Source: Candidatus Dormiibacterota bacterium
GTDB lineage: Bacteria > Vulcanimicrobiota > Vulcanimicrobiia > Vulcanimicrobiales > Vulcanimicrobiaceae
Reading direction: 5' to 3'
NCBI GenBank assembly: GCA_035532035.1
Contig: DATKRS010000029.1
Location: 62,001 to 126,000 of the forward strand
Length of the DNA: 64,000 nucleotides
Positions 53,936-62,427 of this stretch are shown here, in pieces. A program made the position numbers and the translations under genes. The notes beneath the pieces were generated by a model. That model did not search any database and had not been told where the DNA came from. It saw only the letters and a program-made list of their open reading frames with translations. Position 1 is the first letter of the stretch; the number at the start of each line of letters is the position of its first letter.

Positions 53936-54527
53936 GAAACAACTGACCGGCATCGTGCTGGCCAGCGGCTCGCCGCGCCGCGCCGAGCTGCTTCGCAGCA
54001 TCGGCCTGAGCGTCATCGTCGTTCCCAGTGGTTACGACGAGCCCGGCGATCCCAACGCATCGCCGGAAACCCTTGCCAAGCGCCATGCCCGAGCGAAGCT
54101 CTTCGCCGTTGCCGCGCGGTACCCGAGCGAGGCCGTGGTTGCAGCCGACACCGTCGTCCATATCGGCTCCCGCCTGCTCGGGAAGCCCCGCGATCCCGTG
54201 GAAGCCACGGCCATGCTCAAAATGCTCTCGGGAAGGGTCCACCGCGTTCACACCGCCTATGCGCTGCGACTGCCGGACGCCGACACCGCCATCGAGCGGC
54301 TGTCGACGACGACGGTCCGGTTCTGTCACCTCGACCCGGACGCGATTGAGGAGTACGTCGCCACCGGTGAGCCTACGGACAAGGCCGGTGCTTACGGCAT
54401 CCAGGGACGCGCGGCGGCGCTCGTCGAGAGCATCGACGGCGATTACTTTACCGTCGTGGGTTTCCCGCTCGGCGATTTCGTCCGCACGCTGCGCTCCTCG
54501 GGATTTGTGCTCTCGACCGCGAAATGA
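53916..54527 (+). CDS. maf: Maf family nucleotide pyrophosphatase
   Basis: 203 residues. IVLASGSPRRAELLRSIGL is the Maf N-terminus, AADTVVHIGSRLLGKPRD holds the catalytic Asp, and EYVATGEPTDKAGAYGIQGRAAALVESIDGDYFTVVGFPL the rest of the active site. Family members hydrolyse dTTP, UTP or modified nucleotides and affect septation. Two ATGs (53892, 53916) are in frame; 53916 is nearer the conserved start. It is placed directly before mreC, a classic order. Confidence 0.92.
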   Translation: MAPIIGRKQLTGIVLASGSPRRAELLRSIGLSVIVVPSGYDEPGDPNASPETLAKRHARAKLFAVAARYPSEAVVAADTVVHIGSRLLGKPRDPVEATAMLKMLSGRVHRVHTAYALRLPDADTAIERLSTTTVRFCHLDPDAIEEYVATGEPTDKAGAYGIQGRAAALVESIDGDYFTVVGFPLGDFVRTLRSSGFVLSTAK

Positions 54528-54555
54528 GGCCGCCGGACCATTTGGCGATCTTCTC

Positions 54556-55356
54556 GTGTATCAAGACGAACGCAAGCTTTTCACGCTAATCGGCATCATC
54601 ATCGCCGCAGCCACGCTATTGCTGCTACAGGTGAACGCTGCGCGCACCGGAAAGCTGGGGCCGCTCGTCTGGGCAGGTTCGACGGTCGTAGCCTTCGTCG
54701 AGGAGCTCACCTCGGCGGTCGTCGGCGGCGTGCGCGACGCGGGCGGAACCGTGCTCTCCGTTCCACAGCTCGGCCGGGAGAACGCCACGCTGCGAGACGA
54801 AAACGGCAGGCTCGAGGCCGAGAACGCTCGGCTCGTCGAAGCGCTAGCGGCGTCTGCGTCGCAGGCTGCGATCGCGCCGGTCGCCGCCGAATATCCCAAC
54901 GGCGTCGAGGCGCGCATCATCGGATTCCCTCCCGAGAACGAGTCGCGCACCGTGACGATCGACCGCGGCTCGCGCGCGGGAATCAAGCCTGACGAAGGCG
55001 TCGTTGCAGCGTCGGGCGTCGTCGGGCGCATCGCGGAGGTTGGGCCGTTTTCGAGCACGGTGCTGCTCATCACGGATTACACGAGCCGCATACCCGCAAT
55101 CGTCGAGCGCGGTCGATGGTGGGGCATCGCGCAAGGGAACCTCACGAGCGTGCGGATGCAGTACGTCTCGCAGGACGCACGGCTACGCATCGGCGACGTG
55201 GTCGTGACGGGAAATGGCCGCTCGTTCAGCTCGGGCATTCCGATCGGCACGGTCGTCGAGATCGATCGCAGCGACGCCGCACTCTACCAAACAGCAGTCC
55301 TCCGTCCCGCCGTCGCGCTCGGCGCACTCGATCGCGTTGTCGTTGTCGCGAAGTAG
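54556..55356 (+). CDS. mreC: rod shape-determining protein MreC
   Basis: 266 residues: a membrane anchor (LFTLIGIIIAAATLLLLQV), a coiled coil (LGRENATLRDENGRLEAENARLVEAL) and a periplasmic double beta-barrel (ARIIGFPPENESRTVTIDRGSRAGIKPDEGVVAASGVVGRI, VRMQYVSQDARLRIGDVVVTGNGR, GIPIGTVVEI). It links the PBP2 enzyme to the cytoplasmic MreB filament. GTG at 54556 is the best start, 28 bp after maf; the open frame upstream is antisense-free but lacks homology. Confidence 0.92.
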   Translation: MYQDERKLFTLIGIIIAAATLLLLQVNAARTGKLGPLVWAGSTVVAFVEELTSAVVGGVRDAGGTVLSVPQLGRENATLRDENGRLEAENARLVEALAASASQAAIAPVAAEYPNGVEARIIGFPPENESRTVTIDRGSRAGIKPDEGVVAASGVVGRIAEVGPFSSTVLLITDYTSRIPAIVERGRWWGIAQGNLTSVRMQYVSQDARLRIGDVVVTGNGRSFSSGIPIGTVVEIDRSDAALYQTAVLRPAVALGALDRVVVVAK

Positions 55357-55876
55357 AACGCCCGAGCGGTACGCCGGGCCTTCGGCGCGCGTCGCGTTGC
55401 TCTGGCTTCTCGCAGCGGTCGTTGCGCAGTCGACGGTGCTGCATTACGCTGTCGTGCGCAACGTCGAGCCGAGTCTCATTCTCGTCGTGGTCGTGTGGTA
55501 CGCGATGCGATCGGACATATCGCGCGCGACGCTTTTTGGTTTGGTTGCCGGCATCGGAGAGGACCTCATCGCATTCGACAGCGGCGGTGCGTGGACGTTC
55601 GCCACGGCGATCACCGCGCTGCTCGCCTCGCTGCCGACGCGGCGATTCTTCGAGGATTCGATGCCCTTCTTCATGATCGTCGTCGGTTGCGCGACGCTCG
55701 TGCGCGACCTCGTATTCTGGAGCATCAAGAAGGCCGAGGGCTACCCCGCCGGCCTCGGCACGCTTCACCTCCACCAGGCCATCTTCCAAGGGGCGCTCAA
55801 CGCTGTGCTGGCCGCCGTGGTGATGTTCGTGGCACGCCGCTTCGACCGTCGTCGCGCGATGGCGTGGCGCCGATGA
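55343..55876 (+). CDS. mreD: rod shape-determining protein MreD
   Basis: About 177 residues with five to six membrane helices (ARVALLWLLAAVVAQSTVLHY, SLILVVVVWYAM, FGLVAGIGEDLIAFDSGGAWTFATAITALLAS, ALNAVLAAVVMFVARRF). Position between mreC and mrdA and the FGLVAGIGED-type loop identify it. TTG at 55343 is the likely start, overlapping mreC by 14 bp; TTG 55337 is possible. Its stop overlaps the mrdA ATG. Confidence 0.85.
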   Translation: MSRSRTPERYAGPSARVALLWLLAAVVAQSTVLHYAVVRNVEPSLILVVVVWYAMRSDISRATLFGLVAGIGEDLIAFDSGGAWTFATAITALLASLPTRRFFEDSMPFFMIVVGCATLVRDLVFWSIKKAEGYPAGLGTLHLHQAIFQGALNAVLAAVVMFVARRFDRRRAMAWRR

Positions 55877-57729
55877 TGCCGCATCGCCCTGCGCGGCGCC
55901 GCATCTCGTGGGAGCGTCCTCCGCTGCGCATCGTCGTCTTTGCGACATCGATGCTACTTGCGCTGCTCGTTCTTGTTGCGCGGCTCGCGACGATTCAACT
56001 CGTCAACGGAGCGACGTATCGTGCCGCCGCGCTCGAGAATCAAATCCGTCTGATACGCGTGGCGGCGCCGCGCGGCCTCATCTACGATCGCCACGGCATC
56101 GTTCTCGCTCGTAACCGGCCGTCGTTCGTCGTCGGGCTGATCCCGTCCGAGATCGCGGACCTGCCGCGCGAAATAGCGTTGCTCTCGCAGACGGTCGGCG
56201 TCCCGGAGGGAACGCTGATGCGCAGGCTGTTCCACCATCACGGCATCGACTACACGTCATTCGCGCAAATCGCGGCGAACGAGCCCTACGGTCCGATCAT
56301 CCTCGCAGTCGACCTGCCGGTTCCGACCGTCGCGCAGCTTTCGGAGATCCTCACGGATCTTCCGGGAATCGATCTCGAGGCGCAGCCGATCCGCGACTAC
56401 CCGTATGGGGCTTTTGGCTCGCACATCATCGGCTACGTGGGAGAGATCAGCGCCGGCGAATACGCGCGTCTGCGCCGGCTCGGCTATACCCAAAACGACG
56501 TCGTCGGAAAAGACGGCTTGGAGGCGCAGTACGACGGCTATCTTCGCGGTCAGCCCGGCGGCGAGCGCATCGAGGTCGACGCCTCTGGACAGGTGGTGCG
56601 CGGCGCCGAGTTCCCGCAAAAACCGGCGATCCCGGGCGACGCTCTCGTAACGTCGATCGACTGGCGGCTGCAGCGCATCGTCGAGGAAGCCCTGGTGCAA
56701 GGGCTGCAGAGCTGGGGCCGCGGACGTCCGCTGACCGGCGCGGCGGTCGCCGAGGATCCGTATACTGGGGAGATCCTCGCGCTCGCGAGCGCGCCGAACT
56801 TCGATCCCAACGACTTCTCCGAGCAGCGCTCGGCCTCGGTCGAGCAGTATCTCACCTCACCGCTCGAGCCGCTCTTCGATCGCGCGATCGCCGCCGCAAC
56901 GCCAACCGGATCCACGTTCAAGATGGTGACGGGTTCGGCAGCGCTCACCGAAGGCGTCATCGGCGCGAACCAAGTCGTCTACGACAGCGGCGCTTGGAAC
57001 TGTGGCGGATATCTCGCGCGCGACATCGCCGCCGGAGGCCTCGGCGACACGACGTTCGTGCCGGCTCTCGCGGCGTCGAGCGACGGCTACTTCTACCGCC
57101 TCTCGTGGTACTTGGGAAACGCGCGACTGCGCAAATGGGCACTGCTCTTTGGTCTGGATCATGTCACCGGCGTCGATCTGCCAGGTGAAGGCCGTGGAAA
57201 CTGGCCTACCAACGCGTGGATGGAGCGCAACTACGGCGTTCCTCTCGAGCCGAGCGATGTCTGCAGCCTCGGCATCGGGCAAGGAGCGATGCAGGCAACG
57301 CCGCTTCAGATGACCAACGTCGCGTCCGCCGTCATCAACGGCGGGACGCTCTATCAGCCGCACGTCGTCACGGAGATTCGCTCGCCGAGCGGCGCCGTCG
57401 TTCGGCGCATTCCGGTCCGCATCATCCGCGAGATCCCGGCCTCGCAAGCCGCGCTCGCCGCCGTTCGTGCCGGCATGGCGCGCGTCACAGATCCAGGCGG
57501 CACCGCCTATGGCCTCGCGATCGCGGGGTTACCGTACTCGGGCAAGACCGGCACCGTGGAAACCGCGGGCGGGCGCGGCCCGAACACGACGTGGTTCATC
57601 TGTTGGGCTCCGACCGACCACCCGAGATTCGCTCTGGCGGTGTACGTCGACCGGAGCGGAGGCTACGGCGCAAACGTCGCCGCGCCTATTGCACGTGCGA
57701 TCTTGGTCAAGTACTTCGGGAAGAAGTAG
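55873..57729 (+). CDS. mrdA: penicillin-binding protein 2 (elongasome transpeptidase)
   Basis: A 618-residue monofunctional DD-transpeptidase. One N-terminal membrane helix (VFATSMLLALLVLVARLATIQLV), a dimerisation/pedestal domain (RLIRVAAPRGLIYDRHGIVLARN), and the transpeptidase domain with S-x-x-K in TPTGSTFKM, the S-x-N equivalent in SSDGYFY (SSD here), and K-T-G in YSGKTGTVE. ATG at 55873 overlaps the mreD stop (ATGA). Its 3' end overlaps the convergent HEAT-like gene by 23 bp. Confidence 0.93.
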   Translation: MMPHRPARRRISWERPPLRIVVFATSMLLALLVLVARLATIQLVNGATYRAAALENQIRLIRVAAPRGLIYDRHGIVLARNRPSFVVGLIPSEIADLPREIALLSQTVGVPEGTLMRRLFHHHGIDYTSFAQIAANEPYGPIILAVDLPVPTVAQLSEILTDLPGIDLEAQPIRDYPYGAFGSHIIGYVGEISAGEYARLRRLGYTQNDVVGKDGLEAQYDGYLRGQPGGERIEVDASGQVVRGAEFPQKPAIPGDALVTSIDWRLQRIVEEALVQGLQSWGRGRPLTGAAVAEDPYTGEILALASAPNFDPNDFSEQRSASVEQYLTSPLEPLFDRAIAAATPTGSTFKMVTGSAALTEGVIGANQVVYDSGAWNCGGYLARDIAAGGLGDTTFVPALAASSDGYFYRLSWYLGNARLRKWALLFGLDHVTGVDLPGEGRGNWPTNAWMERNYGVPLEPSDVCSLGIGQGAMQATPLQMTNVASAVINGGTLYQPHVVTEIRSPSGAVVRRIPVRIIREIPASQAALAAVRAGMARVTDPGGTAYGLAIAGLPYSGKTGTVETAGGRGPNTTWFICWAPTDHPRFALAVYVDRSGGYGANVAAPIARAILVKYFGKK

Positions 57730-58042
57730 CCTCGTCTGCTCGAGCGCGCAGGAGCGCGCGCCACGCCGCCTCGCGCACGGCCGCGTCGTACTCGTCGTCG
57801 AGCGCTTCTTCCAGCAGCGCCACGCTCCAACCGTTCGCGAGCAGGCCGAGTCGCTCGACGATCGCGATCCGCGCTTGCGGCGTCGGCGTATCGTCGCCGG
57901 CGATCTCCTTCGTCCAGCGCACCGCGGGCGGCGCCAAGGCAACCGCGACCGCCTCGCGCGTACTCCCGCGGCGGCGGAGCTGGGTCGCGAGGTAGACGCT
58001 CGCCGAGAGCAGTACGACCGCCAAGATTCCGAAGAGCGGCAT
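57707..58042 (-). CDS. small membrane-anchored HEAT-like repeat protein
   Basis: 111 residues: an N-terminal membrane helix (LFGILAVVLLSASVYLATQL) followed by a cytoplasmic or periplasmic helical part (RIAIVERLGLLANGWSVALLEEALDDEYDAAVREAAWRALLRARA) that reads as one to two HEAT-type helical pairs. ATG at 58042 is chosen; GTG 58075 would overlap the preceding gene. Last gene of the DUF11/HEAT operon. No family name could be given. Confidence 0.6.
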   Translation of the reverse strand: MPLFGILAVVLLSASVYLATQLRRRGSTREAVAVALAPPAVRWTKEIAGDDTPTPQARIAIVERLGLLANGWSVALLEEALDDEYDAAVREAAWRALLRARADEATSSRST

Positions 58043-58046
58043 CGCG

Positions 58047-58700
58047 CTACGCCGTCGCAGCGAGCGCTGCAGCACCGCGTAATCCGTCGATCACGTTTCC
58101 AAGCCGCTCGCGCAGGAGGGGCTCCTCGCCGCGCGCGAGCGCCTTCCAAAAGATCTGCGGCGACTGCTCGGAAAGCGACGCAAAGCGTTCCAACAGCGAC
58201 CCTCGATACGCCTGTAGCGATGCGCTCTGCGACGCGCGATACACGATCGCGGTACCGAGAAGCTCCGAACAGAGAATCCACGGGATGACCGAGCCCAGCG
58301 GCGCCGTTTCCAGTTCGGGAAGAAGGGCTCCCACGCGATCTCGCGCGATCTCGCCGGCGATGCGAACGCCGCTCTGCGGCGCCAGCCGCGTCTCGTCCGC
58401 GTCGCCGGTACGCGCGATCGCATCGGCGAGCTCCACGAGTGCGCCGCGGTCCTCGACGCTTTCCAGGTCGTCTGCGCCGATCGTCGCCGGCAATCGCACG
58501 AAGAGCCGCTCGCAGCGCTTACGGCGCGACCGCGCACACGTCGCGAGCAGCGAGCATATCCTCGACGAGCCGCCGGCGCTCTCCGGCAGCAAGAACGACA
58601 GCGCGATGAGATGCACGATCGGCGATGCGGTGAGGCCGCGATCGAGAACGCGAATGCAGCGTGCGAGGCGCGTCGGAGAGAGCTCGAGGACGGACGTCAA
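58047..58700 (-). CDS. hypothetical helical protein of the DUF11/HEAT operon
   Basis: 217 residues, not recognised. It opens with VLELSPTRLARCIRVLDRGL, has two hydrophobic stretches (IVHLIALSFLLPESAG around residues 27-42 and GSVIPWILCSELLGTAIVYRA around 145-165), and otherwise is helical with many Arg and Glu. The start TTG at 58700 overlaps the previous stop (TTGA). It may be another degenerate HEAT-type or a membrane-associated protein. It is kept as real because of its codon-biased frame and tight coupling on both sides. Confidence 0.55.
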   Translation of the reverse strand: MTSVLELSPTRLARCIRVLDRGLTASPIVHLIALSFLLPESAGGSSRICSLLATCARSRRKRCERLFVRLPATIGADDLESVEDRGALVELADAIARTGDADETRLAPQSGVRIAGEIARDRVGALLPELETAPLGSVIPWILCSELLGTAIVYRASQSASLQAYRGSLLERFASLSEQSPQIFWKALARGEEPLLRERLGNVIDGLRGAAALAATA

Positions 58701-59137
58701 CGCCCGGCCGGTACGGCCTCTTCGCGCGAAGGGACGATGAGGAGCGAGAGCGTCGAGACGATGCGTTCCGCGCGATCGCCGGGGTGCTGCGCCAAAAAGC
58801 GCTCGACTGCCGCCGCGCGGCCGGAGCCGGCCAGCGCGTGGGCGGCGGCGAGCGCGACGGCTTCGTTCGGATCTTGCAGCGCGACCTCGAGCAGGTGCGA
58901 AGAGCGCTCGTCGTCGAGCGCGGCAACCGCAAAGATGAGATCGCAGCGCGCCGATTCGGAGAGCCCGGCGAACTCGTGCCCGGCTTCGTTCGTCCACTCC
59001 GAGGTCGCGAGCAGTGGCGCTAGATCGACTTGATCGAGCAACGTCGGCTCGTTCGTCGACGGCCGCGGCGCGACCACCGCGTAGATACCGAGTGCGATTC
59101 CCAAGACGAAGAGTATGGCGATCGCGATGGTGATCAT
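58697..59137 (-). CDS. membrane-anchored HEAT-like repeat protein
   Basis: 146 residues. A membrane helix (IAIAILFVLGIALGIYAVVA) is followed by a helical repeat region, with SARCDLIFAVAALDDERSSHLLEVALQDPNEAVALAAAHALAGSGRAAAVERFLAQH forming a HEAT-type pattern (L-x-x-A-L-x-D-x-x-x-x-V-x-x-x-A-x-x-A-L). ATG at 59137, 10 bp after the DUF11 gene. HEAT repeats usually bind proteins, here perhaps the large DUF11 protein. Confidence 0.65.
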   Translation of the reverse strand: MITIAIAILFVLGIALGIYAVVAPRPSTNEPTLLDQVDLAPLLATSEWTNEAGHEFAGLSESARCDLIFAVAALDDERSSHLLEVALQDPNEAVALAAAHALAGSGRAAAVERFLAQHPGDRAERIVSTLSLLIVPSREEAVPAGR

Positions 59138-59147
59138 GGTTGAAACC

Positions 59148-62100
59148 TCATGTAACCGCGGCGCGCAGCGATACGAGCCACGCGCCGAGGGCGTCGTTCA
59201 AGACGCCGTCGTGGCGGTGTTGGAGCGCTTCGATGAACTCGGCGGAATCCGCCTCGGAGAACGCGTCGAGCCGATCGACGAGTAACGCACGGTACTGCTG
59301 CGCCTGCGGGACGGAGGCGGGCATCAGCCGCGCGAGCGCCGCCCAGGGAAGCGCGGTCGCGGGCGGAGCACCGTGGAGGCGCTCACCGATTTCGCGTAGA
59401 GCGGCCGGATCGTACGAGCCGCGAAGGATCGCGACGGCACCCGATGGGTCGGCTGGCGCACCTCGCGCTACACACGCGTCGTGGAGCAATCGTTCGATCG
59501 TCGTGCGCGACGACGGCGTCTCGATGTCGCGCGGTGCGATCGCGTAGTTCGGAAGACGCAGCTTGATGAAGAGACGGTCGAGCTCTTCCCGCAGTGCGTC
59601 TGCGACCGGCGCGATAGCTGCGTGCCCGTCGCCGAGTGCGTCCGGCAGGAACGCGCGCACGGCGAAGAGATGCGTGACGAGACCCGAAAAGCGCGCCTCC
59701 TCCAGAAATCGCAGCGTACGCGCGAGCCAATCGCTGCCGAATCCGAGCGCGGTCCCGACCTGAGACCCCGACAAGATAGCATCGTTGGCATGACCGTTAC
59801 TGTACGTGCCCTCCGAAGTTTGGAAGTTGCCATACGGCGCGGCGTCCCCGGGTATGCCAGCGCCGGCGTCGGCGTACCGGTCCTCGCGTACGCCCTCTGC
59901 CGCCGGACCGACGAGGCCTTCGAGCCCGAACTGCAGTCCCGGGATGGCGTTGGCAAATACCGGCGCGGCGCGTACCTTCAGCTCGTCGGAGGCGATTTCG
60001 TCGAAGCGATCGGCGTCGTACGTGATATGCGCCACGCGCACGATCGACTCGCCGGCGGGAAGCTGGTTGTGGACGACGTCGCGCCAGCGGATCGTCGCCT
60101 CTACGCCGGGGTCGAACTCGTTGAGCACGATGCCGCGATCGCTCGCGAACGGACCGACCGCGCCGACGTCGCGAATCGGCACGTCGTTGACGGTCGTCGA
60201 GTTCGGAACGTAGATGAGCGAGGCCGGCTGTGCGACGCGGATCTGCACCTGGCGCGCAGGCCCGTCTCCGCCGTTACGCAGGTGGAGCGCCCACTCGATC
60301 GTCTCGCCGAGGTCCGCGGCATCGCTAGGGTTGCTGCGAAACGCTCCCACTGAAAAATCAGGCGTTGCCGTCGTAACGATGGTCAGCCGCTCGAGCGGAA
60401 CCGGGAGCATCGAGTCGGCGGTGAGGACCGTGTCGATCGTGAGCGGATGTTCTTTGGGTACGCTACGCAATAGCCGCAAACCGAGCTTCGCCTGGGCGGT
60501 CGCGCCGGGAGCGATCTCTCCAAAGAGAATCGACAACCGCTCGCGCGTCGCGCCGTCGACGCTCTCGAAGCGCGCTTCCGGCGAGACGAGCAGCCGGAGG
60601 CGAACGTTGCGCGCGGCGTCGCTGCCGACGTTTTGAATGGTTACGAGAACTTCCGCGAGCTGATTCGGCCTGAGCACGGCGCCGCTCGCGAGCTCGAGCC
60701 GGGACGTTCCCGGCGAGAAGACCGGGTGGGAGTCTACTCTCCAACTCACCTCGCCGAGCTGCGTCTCGCCGAGCTCGCGCGTCGTCAAGCTCGCTCCCAC
60801 GACGATCTCGCTGCGGTCTGCGTATGGCGTTCGCACCCGTGCTTGAAGGATGATGCGCCGGGCGACGTAGGGATCGATCGAGCCCAAATCGGCTGTGGCA
60901 CCTTCCATGGCAACTCGCACGCCGCGCTCGCTCAAGGTAACGTCCTCGAGCGCCGGATCGAGACGAAGCTGGAGCGTTGCATCGAGCGCCGGCGCACTTC
61001 CGTCGTTGGCGATCGCGATCGCCGCCGCAATCTCTTGGCCCGGCCGAACGACCTCTTCTCCCGAGCGAACGATAGCGTTGCGTCGCCGCACGAGCGCCGG
61101 CTCGGAGCGAATGAGCACCGCGCGCTCGAAGCGCCGCTGGCCCTCGCCCTGTGCCGGCTGCCAGGTCAGCGCCGCCCCAACCGGCAGCGACGTGCCGTCA
61201 GGCAACGGCGCAACCGCGATCGCTTCGCACCGAAGCTCGACGCGTTCGCCGCCCTCGACGCGGCCCAAGTCGAAAATGAGTTGCTCGCCGCGACGCTCGC
61301 GCGTCGGGCGCCCGTCGACGCGCGCCGCGCCGCGCACGTAGAGGAGCGCCTCCGGCAACGAAAACGCGAGCGTGGCGTTCTCGGCGGCCGCGGTGCCGGA
61401 GTTGAGGGCGACGAAGGTAAGCACGATGCGCTCGCCCGGATGCACCTGCGTCGCAGGCTCGACCGCGAACGCCGTACGATCGTCGCCAAAATCCGGGGCT
61501 GCGTGCACGACGAGGACCGCTGGGTCGAGCGCGAAAGCCGGCGTCTCTTGCGACGCGATTTGCGCGCACGCCGAGATGCGCGTACCGTCCGGCAGCGGTG
61601 AGTCGATGCGTACGCGATAGACGAGCATAGCGCTCGCGTTGGCGGAGAGGGCCGCTGCGACGATGGGAGCGTATACGCGATCGTATCCACAACCGAGATC
61701 GCGCTCGATCTCGCGACCGTTGACGCGCGCGGACCCGGGCACGTACGACGTGTGCTCCGGTACCGGCACAACCACGACGACGTCGTGTGCGCTCGACTCC
61801 CCGGCATTGTGAACCCGTGCGGTGATCTCTGCTTCGACTCCCGGGGCCGGATCGCGTCGCGTCTCGATAGTGATCCCGGTCAACGCATTCATCAGTTGGG
61901 GACGGCTGCGGGCGATGAGGCGCACCACATTCGAGCCGACCGGCTGTACTTCGAAGGAAGCAACCGCGGCTTGGAGCTCGATGGTCGTTCCGTTCTCGAT
62001 GGCTCCGACGACGCTGTAGGCGACTTCGAGCCGGCGCTCTTCACCAGGAGCGACGTCGCCGATGTGCGCGCCGTTGCGTGCGAGCAGCGGTGAGTTCCCC

Positions 62101-62342
62101 AACTCGTCGTCGAGATCGGCGCCGTCGAGGCGTCCGCTGCCGACGAGGTAGACGAGCCCATCGGGAAGGTTGAATCGCACGCGCACGCCGGTTGCCGGCG
62201 CGCCGCCGTTGTTGCGGAACGTAAATCCCGCGCGCACGGTCATCCCAGGTTCCAACTCGCGCTCGGGAGAAACCACGAGCGTCCGGAGTCCTTCAGGCAA
62301 CGTCGGTGCACCCGGCGTGAAAACTTCCGACAGGGTACGCAT
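59148..62342 (-). CDS. large DUF11-type repeat protein (six Ig-like repeats)
   Basis: 1064 residues. Six repeats of about 110-125 residues (starting near 22, 150, 275, 405, 535 and 660) share the DUF11 pattern of N-x-G-x-x-x-A-x-x-V, L-P-x-x-L-x-Y-V-x-G-[ST] and G-x-[IV]-x-x-G-x-x-x-x-[LV]; examples are NNGGAPATGVRVRFNLPDGL and NGGDGPARQVQIRVAQPASL. A helical domain of unknown fold takes up about residues 860-1064. DUF11 proteins are normally secreted, yet there is no signal peptide, membrane helix or sorting signal here. ATG at 62342. It heads the operon with the HEAT-like proteins and converges on mrdA. Confidence 0.85.
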   Translation of the reverse strand: MRTLSEVFTPGAPTLPEGLRTLVVSPERELEPGMTVRAGFTFRNNGGAPATGVRVRFNLPDGLVYLVGSGRLDGADLDDELGNSPLLARNGAHIGDVAPGEERRLEVAYSVVGAIENGTTIELQAAVASFEVQPVGSNVVRLIARSRPQLMNALTGITIETRRDPAPGVEAEITARVHNAGESSAHDVVVVVPVPEHTSYVPGSARVNGREIERDLGCGYDRVYAPIVAAALSANASAMLVYRVRIDSPLPDGTRISACAQIASQETPAFALDPAVLVVHAAPDFGDDRTAFAVEPATQVHPGERIVLTFVALNSGTAAAENATLAFSLPEALLYVRGAARVDGRPTRERRGEQLIFDLGRVEGGERVELRCEAIAVAPLPDGTSLPVGAALTWQPAQGEGQRRFERAVLIRSEPALVRRRNAIVRSGEEVVRPGQEIAAAIAIANDGSAPALDATLQLRLDPALEDVTLSERGVRVAMEGATADLGSIDPYVARRIILQARVRTPYADRSEIVVGASLTTRELGETQLGEVSWRVDSHPVFSPGTSRLELASGAVLRPNQLAEVLVTIQNVGSDAARNVRLRLLVSPEARFESVDGATRERLSILFGEIAPGATAQAKLGLRLLRSVPKEHPLTIDTVLTADSMLPVPLERLTIVTTATPDFSVGAFRSNPSDAADLGETIEWALHLRNGGDGPARQVQIRVAQPASLIYVPNSTTVNDVPIRDVGAVGPFASDRGIVLNEFDPGVEATIRWRDVVHNQLPAGESIVRVAHITYDADRFDEIASDELKVRAAPVFANAIPGLQFGLEGLVGPAAEGVREDRYADAGAGIPGDAAPYGNFQTSEGTYSNGHANDAILSGSQVGTALGFGSDWLARTLRFLEEARFSGLVTHLFAVRAFLPDALGDGHAAIAPVADALREELDRLFIKLRLPNYAIAPRDIETPSSRTTIERLLHDACVARGAPADPSGAVAILRGSYDPAALREIGERLHGAPPATALPWAALARLMPASVPQAQQYRALLVDRLDAFSEADSAEFIEALQHRHDGVLNDALGAWLVSLRAAVT

Positions 62343-62427
62343 GGTAGGGCAAGATTGGTTCGCCTGCCCCCGAGCGGCCCCCTTGACGATTCGCTACTGC
62401 TTTAGTCACCGCGAAAGGGACCATTAG

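Noticed and set aside
62383-62388. TTGACG as a -35 box for the aminotransferase
   Set aside because: No TATAAT-like hexamer lies 16-18 bp downstream, so the promoter call is not supported.
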